Source: Sinomonas sp. ASV486
GTDB taxonomy: Bacteria; Actinomycetota; Actinomycetes; Actinomycetales; Micrococcaceae
DNA: 37,376 nucleotides
Assembly (NCBI RefSeq): GCF_030908215.1
Contig: NZ_JAVFJK010000003.1
Location: forward strand, 1 to 37,376
Direction: 5' to 3'
Part shown: piece by piece, positions 30,036-37,376 of the stretch
Position numbering within the stretch: position 1 is the stretch's first letter
Layout of the letters: every line of letters starts with the position of its first letter
Notes under the pieces: model-generated
The model's input: the letters and a program-made list of their open reading frames with translations, nothing else
The model's database searches: none
What the model was told of the DNA's origin: nothing
Position numbers and translations under genes: made by a program

Positions 30036-31595
30036 TCACTGCTGCTGCTGTTCTGCCTGGCGGTCGCGCCAGTTGCTCTCGACAGGCCAGACGCTCGTGC
30101 GCTCGCGGATGCTGATCGAGTGCCGCGGCTCGGCCTCGATGGGCACATCGGAGGACTGGGCGAGCACCCATGTGTCCTTCGACCCGCCGCCCTGGCTCGA
30201 GTTCACGATGAGCGACCCCTCCTTGAGGGCCACCCGCGTGAGGCCGCCGGGGAGGACCCACACGTCGTCGCCGTCGTTGAGGGCGAACGGGCGCAGATCC
30301 ACGTGGCGGGGCCCGAACCTGTCTCCCGAAAGCGTCGGAACGGTCGAGAGCTGCAGGACGGGCTGGGCGATCCACCCGCGCGGATCGGCGATCACGCGCT
30401 TGCGCAGGGTGTCCAACTCCTCGCGACTCGCGTCCGGCCCGATCACGAGCCCCTTGCCGCCGGAGCCGTCCACGGGCTTGACCACGAGCTCGGCGAGGCG
30501 GTCGAGGACCTCCTCGCGCGCGGCGTCCTCCTCGAGGCGGTAGGTGTCGACGTTGGCGATGATCGGGTCCTCTCCCAAGTAGTACCGGATGAGGTCCGGA
30601 ACATAGGAGTAGACGAGTTTGTCATCGGCGACGCCGTTGCCCACAGCGTTGGCGATCGTCACACCGCCGGCACGGGCCGCGTTGACGAGGCCGGGGCAGC
30701 CGAGCATCGAGTCGGACCGGAACTGCAGAGGGTCGAGGTAGTCATCGTCAATGCGCTTGTAGATGACGTCGACGCGCTGCTCGCCCGCCGTCGTGCGCAT
30801 GTACACGCGGTTTCCGCGGCAGATGAGGTCACGGCCCTCGACGAGCTCCACGCCCATGAGCCCTGCGAGGAGCGTGTGCTCGAAGTACGCCGAGTTGAAC
30901 ACTCCCGGCGTGAGGACCACGATGGTCGGCTCGTCGACGCCCGCCGGTGCGGTCTTGCGCAGGGCCGCGAGAAGGCGGCGGGGGTACTCCTCGACGGGAC
31001 GGATCGGCTGCTGGCTGAACGCCTCGGGGAGGCCCTTGGCCATGGCGCGACGGTTCTCGAGCACGTAGCTCACGCCGGAAGGGACGCGCACGTTGTCCTC
31101 GAGGACGCGGAACGTCCCGGCCGAGTCCCGCACCACGTCGATTCCCGAGATGTGCACGCGCACTCCGCCGGCCGGCTCGAACCCGTGGACCTGACGGTGG
31201 AAGTGCTGGCTCGTCGTGATGAGCCGCCGGGGGACGACGCCGTCGCTCACCAAGGCCATCTTGGAGTACACGTCGTTGAGGAACGCCTCGAGCGCCCTGA
31301 CCCGCTGGGCGACGCCGCGCTCGAGGACGCTCCACTCGTCCGCGGGGATGATGCGCGGAACGATGTCGAGGGGGAAGGGCCGCTCCTCGCCCGCGAAGTC
31401 GAACGTGACGCCCCGGTCGAGGAAGGTGCGGGCCATCGAGTCCGCGCGCGAGCTCACATCCGCGAGGTCGAGTCCTGCGAGAGCCTCCGCGAGATGGCCG
31501 TAGCTGGGGCGTGCCGCTTGGCGCGGCGCGAACATCTCGTCGTACGCGCCGGTACGCTCGGCGGCGACTGAGTAGTCCTCGAAGAGATCCGACAT
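30036..31595 (-). CDS. circularly permuted ATP-grasp ligase
   Basis: A 519-aa protein of the circularly permuted ATP-grasp type 2 family, predicted to form an amide bond by an acyl-phosphate, perhaps making a small peptide. Conserved stretches are RGVTFDFAGEERPFPLDIVP, EDNVRVPSGVSYVLENRRAM, ANAVGNGVADDK, VVKPVDGSGGKG (ATP loop) and IVNSSQGGGSKDTWVL. The ATG at 31595 begins MSDLFEDYSVAAERTGAYDE, the usual family start. A longer reading of the same frame upstream into the aminopeptidase gene is a shadow. No RBS is visible. It is the first gene of the operon, 78 nt before the alpha-E start, and is divergent from pepN with 111 bp between starts. Confidence 0.93.
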   Translation of the reverse strand: MSDLFEDYSVAAERTGAYDEMFAPRQAARPSYGHLAEALAGLDLADVSSRADSMARTFLDRGVTFDFAGEERPFPLDIVPRIIPADEWSVLERGVAQRVRALEAFLNDVYSKMALVSDGVVPRRLITTSQHFHRQVHGFEPAGGVRVHISGIDVVRDSAGTFRVLEDNVRVPSGVSYVLENRRAMAKGLPEAFSQQPIRPVEEYPRRLLAALRKTAPAGVDEPTIVVLTPGVFNSAYFEHTLLAGLMGVELVEGRDLICRGNRVYMRTTAGEQRVDVIYKRIDDDYLDPLQFRSDSMLGCPGLVNAARAGGVTIANAVGNGVADDKLVYSYVPDLIRYYLGEDPIIANVDTYRLEEDAAREEVLDRLAELVVKPVDGSGGKGLVIGPDASREELDTLRKRVIADPRGWIAQPVLQLSTVPTLSGDRFGPRHVDLRPFALNDGDDVWVLPGGLTRVALKEGSLIVNSSQGGGSKDTWVLAQSSDVPIEAEPRHSISIRERTSVWPVESNWRDRQAEQQQQ

Positions 31596-31706
31596 AGGGG
31601 TTAGCTTTTCACCATTCGCGCCGCAACGCATGTCCGGTCGGGAATCCGGCGTGTTTCCGGCTTCAGGGGGCGATGGCGCCCCGTCGCGGGCGTGGTTGAA
31701 TGGCGT

Positions 31707-34385
31707 GTGCCAACCCACAGCCTGAGCCGGGATGAGGCCGCCGAGCGGGCCCGTCTCATCGCCGTCGACTCCTACACAGTGACCCTGGACCTGCGCGAGG
31801 CGGAGGATCCCGCCTCGACCTCGTTCCCCACGACGACCGCCGTCGAGTTCCGCGCTGAGCCGGGCTCCACGACCTTCGCCGACTTCCTCGGCGAGTCCGT
31901 GGTGCGGGTCGAGCTCAACGGCCGGCTCCTCGACGAGGCGGTGGTGTACGACGGCGCACGGATCCGCCTGACGGGCCTCGCGGCCCAGAACCGGCTCGTG
32001 GTCACCGGCTTGGCCCGGTACTCGCGCAGCGGCGAAGGACTGCACCGGTTTGTCGACCCGGCCGACGGCCGGACCTACCTGTACACCCAGTGCGAGCCTG
32101 CGGACGCACGCCGCTACTTCGCGAACTTCGAGCAGCCCGACCTCAAGGCGACGTTCGCGTTCACGGTGCTCGCGCCGTCGTCGTGGGTCGTGAGCGCGAA
32201 TGGTGAGGCCACCGCGCAGGCCGAGCCGATTCCCGGCGACCCGACGGCGGGCCGCTGGGACTTTGCTCCGACGCCGCCGATGCCCACCTATCTCGCCGCC
32301 GTGCTCGCGGGGCCGTACCACCGCGCAGAGGCGTCCTGGACCGGCACCACGCGCGACGGCGAGCCGGTCACGCTGCCGCTCGCCGCGTTCTGCCGCGCCT
32401 CTCTCGCCGAGCACTTCGACGCCGAGCGGATCTTCGACCTCACGCGGCGTGGCCTGGACTTCTACCACTCCGTCTTCTCCCCGGCCTACCCGTGGGGCAA
32501 GTACGAGCAGGCGTTCGTGCCCGAGTACAACCTCGGCGCGATGGAGAACCCGGGACTCGTGACGTTCACGGAGCACTACGTCTTCACGTCCCGCGCGGCG
32601 GAATCCCAGTACGAGGGCCGCGCGAACACCCTCATGCACGAGATGGCGCACATGTGGTTCGGCGACCTCGTGACGATGCGCTGGTGGGACGACCTGTGGC
32701 TCAAGGAATCCTTCGCCGAGTACATGGGGACCCTCGCGGTGGACCGCGCGACGGACTTCTCCACGTCCTGGGTGAACTTCGCGAACCGCCGCAAGGCGTG
32801 GGCGTACCTCCAGGACCAGCTCCCCACGACCCACCCGATCGTTGCGGACATCCCGAACCTCGAGGCCGCCGAGCAGAACTTCGATGGCATCACGTACGCC
32901 AAGGGCGCCTCGGTCCTCAAGCAGCTCGTCGCGTACGTCGGTGAGGACGCCTTCCTCGCGGCCGCACGGGAGTACTTCGCCACACATGCCTACGGGAACA
33001 CGACCCTGGCGGACCTTCTCGACGCCCTCGAGCGCGCCTCAGGACGACCCATGCGCGAGTGGGCGGCGGCGTGGCTGCAGACCGCAGGTCTGCCGGTGCT
33101 GGAGACGATCGTGGAGACGGCCAGCGGGCGGGACGCTGGGACCGACGGAGCGCACGACGACGCACGGCTCACCCGGGTGGCCGTGCGGCAGATCGCCGTC
33201 GATCCCGTCACCGGCAAGTCCGCGCCGCGACCGCACGTGCTGCGCGTCGGACTGTACTCGCGGACGACCGGCGCCGCGGGCGGGGCAAGCTTGATCGAGC
33301 GGACACACCAGATCGAGGTGGACATTCGTGCGGACGCGCCGGACGGGGTCACAGAGCTGCGATCGCTGGCCGGGCTTCCGGTGCCGGACCTCCTGCTCGT
33401 CAACGACGATGACCTCACGTATGCGAAAGTGCGCCTCGACCGCCGCTCCGAGGACACGGTCCGCGAGAGCCTCGGATCCATCGCCGATCCGCTCGCCCGC
33501 GCCCTCGCCTGGACGGCCCTGTGGCATGCGACGCGCGACGGCGAGATTCCCGCCGGAGACTACGTGCGCGCCGTCGAACGCTTCGGCGCGGCCGAGTCCA
33601 CGATCGGCGTCCAGCTGACGGTGATCGACAACGCCCGCACCGGGATCGAGCGGTACACGCACGGCGAGGGCCGGCCCGAGCTGCGCGCTACGTACCTGGC
33701 CGCCGTCGCGCGGGAGCTGCACGTGGCCGAGCCGGGCTCCGACCAGCAGCTCGCCTGGGCGCGGGCGTTGGCCAAGGGCAGCCGCTACGGCGGTGGACAG
33801 CTCGACCTCGTGCGCGGCCTCGTGGACGGCACCGAAACGCTCGGTGGCCTCGCAGTCGACCAGGACCTGCGCTGGTCGCTGTGGCAGGCTCTGGCAGCCC
33901 AGGGCCGGGCCGCGGTCGCCGAGCTCGACGCCGAGCTCAAGCGGGACCGGACGGCCAAGGGCAGCGTGGGCCACGCGGTCGCCGTCGCGGCGCAGCCGGA
34001 TCCGAAGGCCAAGCAGGCTGCATGGCACGCACTCATCGAGGGAGACGCGCTCTCGAACGACCTCGTCGGAGCGACCGTGGAGGGCTTCATGCTCGGGCTC
34101 GAGGCGCTGCGCCACCCGTTCATCGAGCGCTACTTCGCTATGCTCACCCGAGTGTGGGAGGAGCGCTCTCAGGAGATCGCCACGCGGCTCGTGGGCGGAC
34201 TCTTCCCGGGCGACTCGACGCTCGCGTGGGACCAGACGCCTGCCCAGAACCCCGTGCTCGAGAGAACCGACCAGTGGCTCGCCGAGAACACCTCAGCGCC
34301 GGCCGCCCTCCGGCGCATCGTCATCGAGGAACGGGACCACCTCCACCGCGCGCTCGTCGCCCAGGCGCGGTCGCGGGAGGGGTAG
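31707..34385 (+). CDS. pepN: aminopeptidase N (M1 metallopeptidase)
   Basis: A cytosolic zinc aminopeptidase that trims N-terminal residues from peptides, 892 aa. The exopeptidase motif GAMEN lies at about residues 277-281 (YNLGAMENPGLVTF), and the zinc site is H311-E312-x2-H315 with E334 (HEMAHMWFGDLV, KESFAEY). The C-terminal ERAP1-like helical domain is complete. The start is taken as GTG at 31707, where the family normally begins (PTHSLSRDEAAERARLIAVD); a GTG at 31692 would add five residues. TTGAAT lies 5 nt upstream and no RBS is seen, so a leaderless mRNA is likely. It is divergent from the ATP-grasp operon, whose products may act on peptides; that link is only positional. Confidence 0.96.
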   Translation: MPTHSLSRDEAAERARLIAVDSYTVTLDLREAEDPASTSFPTTTAVEFRAEPGSTTFADFLGESVVRVELNGRLLDEAVVYDGARIRLTGLAAQNRLVVTGLARYSRSGEGLHRFVDPADGRTYLYTQCEPADARRYFANFEQPDLKATFAFTVLAPSSWVVSANGEATAQAEPIPGDPTAGRWDFAPTPPMPTYLAAVLAGPYHRAEASWTGTTRDGEPVTLPLAAFCRASLAEHFDAERIFDLTRRGLDFYHSVFSPAYPWGKYEQAFVPEYNLGAMENPGLVTFTEHYVFTSRAAESQYEGRANTLMHEMAHMWFGDLVTMRWWDDLWLKESFAEYMGTLAVDRATDFSTSWVNFANRRKAWAYLQDQLPTTHPIVADIPNLEAAEQNFDGITYAKGASVLKQLVAYVGEDAFLAAAREYFATHAYGNTTLADLLDALERASGRPMREWAAAWLQTAGLPVLETIVETASGRDAGTDGAHDDARLTRVAVRQIAVDPVTGKSAPRPHVLRVGLYSRTTGAAGGASLIERTHQIEVDIRADAPDGVTELRSLAGLPVPDLLLVNDDDLTYAKVRLDRRSEDTVRESLGSIADPLARALAWTALWHATRDGEIPAGDYVRAVERFGAAESTIGVQLTVIDNARTGIERYTHGEGRPELRATYLAAVARELHVAEPGSDQQLAWARALAKGSRYGGGQLDLVRGLVDGTETLGGLAVDQDLRWSLWQALAAQGRAAVAELDAELKRDRTAKGSVGHAVAVAAQPDPKAKQAAWHALIEGDALSNDLVGATVEGFMLGLEALRHPFIERYFAMLTRVWEERSQEIATRLVGGLFPGDSTLAWDQTPAQNPVLERTDQWLAENTSAPAALRRIVIEERDHLHRALVAQARSREG

Positions 34386-34433
34386 CAGCCGGACCGGCAG
34401 TCCGGCGTGCCACCCAGCGCGTCTGGGGAGCGC

Positions 34434-34461
34434 GCACGACGGCGACCGCTCGCCGTCGTGC
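34434..34461. terminator. perfect 12-bp hairpin, CGCCGTCGTGCGT family
   Basis: GCACGACGGCGA (34434-34445) and TCGCCGTCGTGC (34450-34461) around a CCGC loop, between the convergent pepN and lipoate-ligase genes. Confidence 0.85.
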
Positions 34462-34493
34462 GTCCCGGTCACCGCTGCGGTGCCGCGGCCGCG

Positions 34494-35552
34494 CTAGGGG
34501 ACGCGGTGCAGCCACTCGCGGGTGGCGAACTTGCGCTCGGCGAGGGCGCGCGCATCGGCGAGCGACGCCTCGGAGAGCGTCGCCCGGCGTGCACTGTAGC
34601 GGCCCTCGAACGTGGCCATCATGGCCTCGAAGATGTCCTCACGGGACATCCCGGTCTGCCGCTTGAGCGGGTCGACCCGCTTCTGGGCGCTCGCGATGCC
34701 CTTGTCCGAGATCTTCTCGCGTCCGATCCGCAGGACCTCGGTCATCTTGGCCGCATCGATGTCATAGCTCATGGTCACGTGGTGCAGCATGCCGCCCGTG
34801 ACGAGCCGCTTCTGCGCCGCTCCGCCGATCTTCCCGGCGTCCGTGGCGATGTCATTGAGCGGCTTGTAGAACGCCTTGACGCCGATCTTTGCGAGCGCCT
34901 CCATGACCCACGCGTCCAGGAAGGGGTAGGAGTCCGCGAACGAGAGCCCGTCGACGAGCGAGGAGGGAAGGTACAGCGAGTACGTGATGCAGTTGCCGGC
35001 CTCCATGAACATCGCGCCGCCGCCCGAGATGCGGCGCACCACGGTGACGCCGTGCTTCGCGACGCCGTCCGGATCGACCTCGTTGCGGTAGGACTGGAAG
35101 CTGCCGATCACCACCGAGCGTTCGTCCCACTCCCACAGGCGAAGGGTCGGATTGCGGCGCCCCTCCCCCACTTCACGGGTGAGGACCTCGTCCAGCGCGA
35201 CGTTCTCGGTGATGGTCAGGGTGCTCGGCGGGATGATCTCCCACTCGTGGTCCGCCCACGTGGTCGCGTGGCCAAGAGCGCGGCGGACCGCGACCGCCAC
35301 GGAATCGGGGTCGAAGCCGAACATGACGGTGGAGGGACCAACCGCGTCGGCTACCGCCTGGCTGATCGTCGAGTTCGGTGCTTGCGTGGAGAGGCCGACG
35401 AGGGCCTCGTTGATGTCCGCGAGAGCCTCGTCCGGCTCAAGGAAGAAGTCGCCATTGATGCTCGCCCAGGTAATCGAGCCGTCCTCGGTCGCGAGGTCCG
35501 CGATCACGAGCTTGCCGCCTGGCACTTTGAATTCGCCGTGATGTTCAGCCAC
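34494..35552 (-). CDS. lipoate--protein ligase family protein with N-terminal accessory domain
   Basis: A 352-aa cytosolic enzyme predicted to attach lipoate or a related acyl group to a lysine of 2-oxoacid dehydrogenase or GcvH proteins. Residues 1-95 resemble the accessory domain (GEFKVPGGKLV) that lies at the C-terminus in E. coli LplA, so the domain order is permuted. The catalytic domain follows with RRISGGGAMFMEAGNCITYS (173-192) and the active Lys K241 in NDIATDAGKIGGAAQKR. The family also includes octanoyltransferases, so ligase versus transferase cannot be told. The start at 35552 (MAEHHGEFKV) matches the family. No partner genes of lipoate metabolism are near. It ends at the hairpin shared with pepN. 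Confidence 0.88.
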   Translation of the reverse strand: MAEHHGEFKVPGGKLVIADLATEDGSITWASINGDFFLEPDEALADINEALVGLSTQAPNSTISQAVADAVGPSTVMFGFDPDSVAVAVRRALGHATTWADHEWEIIPPSTLTITENVALDEVLTREVGEGRRNPTLRLWEWDERSVVIGSFQSYRNEVDPDGVAKHGVTVVRRISGGGAMFMEAGNCITYSLYLPSSLVDGLSFADSYPFLDAWVMEALAKIGVKAFYKPLNDIATDAGKIGGAAQKRLVTGGMLHHVTMSYDIDAAKMTEVLRIGREKISDKGIASAQKRVDPLKRQTGMSREDIFEAMMATFEGRYSARRATLSEASLADARALAERKFATREWLHRVP

Positions 35553-35608
35553 GGATCCAGCCTAGACCCGGCCCGGCGCCGTCGGACCGCACCCGGCGTG
35601 CAGACAGC

Positions 35609-35642
35609 GAAGGCGCCGTCCCCGCGAGGGGACGACGCCTTC
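35609..35642 (-). terminator. terminator of the L31 gene
   Basis: GAAGGCG and CGTCCCC (35609-35623) pair with GGGGACG and CGCCTTC (35628-35642) with one C/A mismatch and a GCGA loop. It lies 19 nt after the L31 stop on the minus strand. Confidence 0.85.
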
Positions 35643-35661
35643 GGGTGGCAGTTGCCTGAGG

Positions 35662-35919
35662 TCAGGCCTTCTTGCCGAAGTTCTTGAAGCGAGCGTTGAA
35701 GCGCTCGACGCGGCCGGCCGAGTCCATGATGCGCTGCTTGCCCGTGTAGAACGGGTGCGACTCGGAGGAGATTTCGACGTCGATGACCGGGTAGGTCTTG
35801 CCGTCCTCCCACTCGGTGGTCTTGTCCGAGGAGACCGTGGAGCGCGTGAGGAACTTCTGGCCGGAGGCGAGGTCGTTGAAGACCACGTAATCGTACTTGG
35901 GGTGAATATCAGACTTCAC
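35662..35919 (-). CDS. rpmE2: 50S ribosomal protein L31 type B
   Basis: An 85-aa ribosomal protein that bridges the subunits. It reads [20 protein letters not shown] at the N-terminus and has the long C-terminal tail of type B ([20 protein letters not shown]). There are no cysteines, so it is the zinc-free form that replaces the CxxC L31 under zinc limitation in many bacteria. The start is GTG at 35919 after AAAGGG. I looked for a Zur box in the 100 bp upstream and did not see a convincing one. It is a single gene with its own terminator. Confidence 0.97.
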   Translation of the reverse strand: MKSDIHPKYDYVVFNDLASGQKFLTRSTVSSDKTTEWEDGKTYPVIDVEISSESHPFYTGKQRIMDSAGRVERFNARFKNFGKKA

Positions 35920-36029
35920 AATAGGCCCTTTGCTTCTGCCCCTGGATTTTGCCAGAGGCCAGGTGTGAACGCCCTCCCGATTGGAGGACCAGCAGTCAAT
36001 GCTACCAGTTCAGCGCGGGCGGAGCTCGC

Positions 36030-36078
36030 AAAAGCCCACGGCAATGGTGAGGCACTGGCGCCAGTGATGCTGGGCTTT
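36030..36078. promoter_or_regulatory. nested dyad upstream of the secreted-protein gene
   Basis: A perfect 14-bp palindrome CACTGGCGCCAGTG (36053-36066) lies inside a wider inverted repeat AAAGCCCA (36031-36038) / TGGGCTTT (36071-36078). It sits in the divergent region between L31 and the secreted protein. It could be an operator or an RNA hairpin; nothing decides between them. Confidence 0.4.
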
Positions 36079-36195
36079 CAGGGTCTTCCCACGACCCGGC
36101 AAGCCGGAATTCACCCGATGGCCACGCGGGAGCCACTCGGCAGGCGGATGGTGGCCACCGGGGGACGGACCGACACAACCGAACAGAGGACCGCC

Positions 36196-37248
36196 ATGAA
36201 CATCGAGACTCCCCGCCGCCGCGCGCTCGCGCTCGGCGCCGCTCTTTCCGCCGCCGTCCTGACCGGAGCCGCGATGCCCGCGCTGGCCGCCGCCACGACC
36301 CCGACCGGCACGGCCGATTCCTATACCGTGAAGACCTTCGCGGCCGTGGGCAGCGAGACCAAGCCCGATGACATCGTCCGCCTCGGCGACAGCATCTACG
36401 TCGCGTTCCAGAACGGCGTCGGCTCGAACGGCGAGCCCGCCGCGAACGGCACCACCGCCAGCACGATCCAGCAGTACTCGCTCGACGGCAAGCCGGGCGC
36501 CTCGTGGAACATCACGGGCAAGATCGACGGTATGGGCGCCGACGCCGCCAACTCCCGGCTGCTCGTCACGACCAACGAGGACGGCAACTCCTCATTCCAC
36601 ACCCTGACCCCGGCCGCGGGCACCCACGCCGTCAAGACCTACGCCTACACCGGGCTCACCCACGGCGGCGGGACCGATGCGATCTCCGTCTACCAGGGCA
36701 AGATCCTTGTCAGTGGCTCGAACCCGGCGACCGCCTCCGGCCCGGCCGTCTACCAGGTGACGCTCTCCGGCTCCGCTGCGGCGCTCACTCCCGTCTTCCG
36801 GGACAACTCCACGGCCCAGCTCGCCGACGGCGCCCAGGCCAACTCGACGACCCTCGCGCTCACGGACCCCGACTCCAACACCGTGGTCCCCTCCTCGAGC
36901 CCGCGGTTCGCCAACGACTTCATGCTCGACTCCCAGGGCGACCAGCAGCTCATCTTCGCGAACAGCGCGACGGCACCGCAGCTGCAGGTGCTGAACCTGA
37001 ACAAGCAGGTGGACGACACGGTCTTCGCCTCCGGTGCAGGTCAGACCCTCTGGCTCACCGACCCGGACCACAACACGGTCGACGCCGTGACCGGCAACTT
37101 CGCCAGCGGCACGGCCGTGTCCACCGTGACCCCTAAGTCGGGCGCGAACTACCTCGCCTCGCTCAACCTCGACAACGGAACGCTCACGCCCATCGCCGGC
37201 CTCGCCGCGGTCCACCCCAAGGGCCTGCTCTTCACGAGCGCAGGCTGA
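36196..37248 (+). CDS. secreted protein, probably beta-propeller-like
   Basis: A 350-aa protein with a signal peptide: MNIETPRRRALALGAALSAA then a hydrophobic run ending at ALAAA (about residue 34). The RRR before the hydrophobic core could direct it to Tat, but a complete Tat motif is not present. The mature part is rich in Thr, Ser, Asn and Gly, with no cysteines. It has recurring short patterns such as GDSIYVAFQNG, NSRLLVTTNED, QGKILVSGSNP and GQTLWLTDPDHNTVDAVTG spaced by 50-70 residues, as in beta-propeller repeats. The ATG at 36196 follows CAGAGGA. I do not recognise a specific family; an extracellular or wall-associated role is likely. Confidence 0.85.
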   Translation: MNIETPRRRALALGAALSAAVLTGAAMPALAAATTPTGTADSYTVKTFAAVGSETKPDDIVRLGDSIYVAFQNGVGSNGEPAANGTTASTIQQYSLDGKPGASWNITGKIDGMGADAANSRLLVTTNEDGNSSFHTLTPAAGTHAVKTYAYTGLTHGGGTDAISVYQGKILVSGSNPATASGPAVYQVTLSGSAAALTPVFRDNSTAQLADGAQANSTTLALTDPDSNTVVPSSSPRFANDFMLDSQGDQQLIFANSATAPQLQVLNLNKQVDDTVFASGAGQTLWLTDPDHNTVDAVTGNFASGTAVSTVTPKSGANYLASLNLDNGTLTPIAGLAAVHPKGLLFTSAG

Positions 37249-37321
37249 CCGCGCACCAGGGCATCCAGCGGAGCGCGCTGCCAGGGCGCATCACCTGACT
37301 GCGCATCAACAGACCACGGAG

Positions 37322-37352
37322 CGCGGGGCCGTGCCCGGGAAGGGCCCCCGCG
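37322..37352 (+). terminator. GC-rich hairpin near the window end
   Basis: CGCGGGGCC (37322-37330) pairs with GGCCCCCGCG (ending 37352) with one bulged base and a loop of about 12 nt, 73 nt after the secreted-protein stop. Confidence 0.5.
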
Positions 37353-37376
37353 ACCGGGTGGGTGGCCCCCACCGGT

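Noticed and set aside
31596-32987. Long N-terminal extension of the ATP-grasp protein on the minus strand
   Set aside because: It is antisense to pepN, has shadow composition, and the family begins at 31595.
35920-36030. Zur box upstream of the zinc-free L31
   Set aside because: Expected from biology, but no AT-rich TGA-type dyad is visible in this stretch.

Overview
This window looks like chromosomal DNA of a high-GC actinobacterium. The gene families, the many GTG/TTG starts, the apparently leaderless promoters (a TANNNT hexamer 5-8 nt before the start codon) and a mycobacterial/corynebacterial-type LexA box suggest Micrococcaceae, close to Arthrobacter or Sinomonas. That placement is inference; no rRNA is present. 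Most of the window is ordinary metabolic chromosome. The less conserved parts are the left end (1-1.3 kb), the decayed stretch at 5.6-8.9 kb, and a small nuclease-like cassette at 27.07-28.16 kb.

Layout. (1) 1-1.3 kb: an IS481-family transposase running off the left edge, its end with four repeated boxes, then what looks like the orphan 3' end of a tRNA gene with its terminator. (2) 1.4-5.6 kb: tRNA-Leu(GAG), a small secreted protein, a zinc-type alcohol dehydrogenase, an SDR dehydrogenase behind a palindromic operator, and a DUF222-HNH protein whose start codon sits inside a perfect LexA box. (3) 5.6-8.9 kb: non-coding or decayed DNA, a membrane protein with a downstream 74-aa gene, a wrecked quinone-oxidoreductase pseudogene and two small overlapping genes. 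(4) 9.0-15.4 kb: a sugar-acid cluster (idnD, idnO, MHS permease, IclR regulator, D-2-hydroxyacid dehydrogenase, and a divergent 3-hydroxyisobutyrate-dehydrogenase-like gene). Two promoters in it share a three-half-site operator. (5) 15.5-22.2 kb: a fatty-acid beta-oxidation set (MaoC-type hydratase, FabG4-like reductase, FadA2-like thiolase, TetR regulator, acyl-CoA oxidase) around a TetR operator, with four of the five genes overlapping by 4 nt. (6) 22.2-25.5 kb: Hsp20, then divergent glgA and glgC (glycogen synthesis). (7) 25.6-28.2 kb: an unusual SDR with a Cys4 motif, then a DUF559-like gene bracketed by two inverted arrays of one 22-bp repeat family. (8) 28.2-31.6 kb: ATP-grasp / alpha-E / transglutaminase operon. 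(9) 31.7-37.3 kb: aminopeptidase N, lipoate ligase family protein, ribosomal protein L31 type B and a large secreted protein.

How parts fit together. The idn cluster should import a hexonate and oxidise or reduce it through 5-keto-D-gluconate, under an IclR regulator. The lipid cluster encodes every step of a beta-oxidation turn, with an oxidase first step and MaoC/FabG-type middle steps, which suggests an (R)-3-hydroxyacyl-CoA route. Convergent gene pairs are almost all separated by strong inverted repeats, several of which share the stem word CGCCGTCGTGCGT. The best candidate for something undescribed is the repeat-bracketed DUF559-like gene at 27066-28159.
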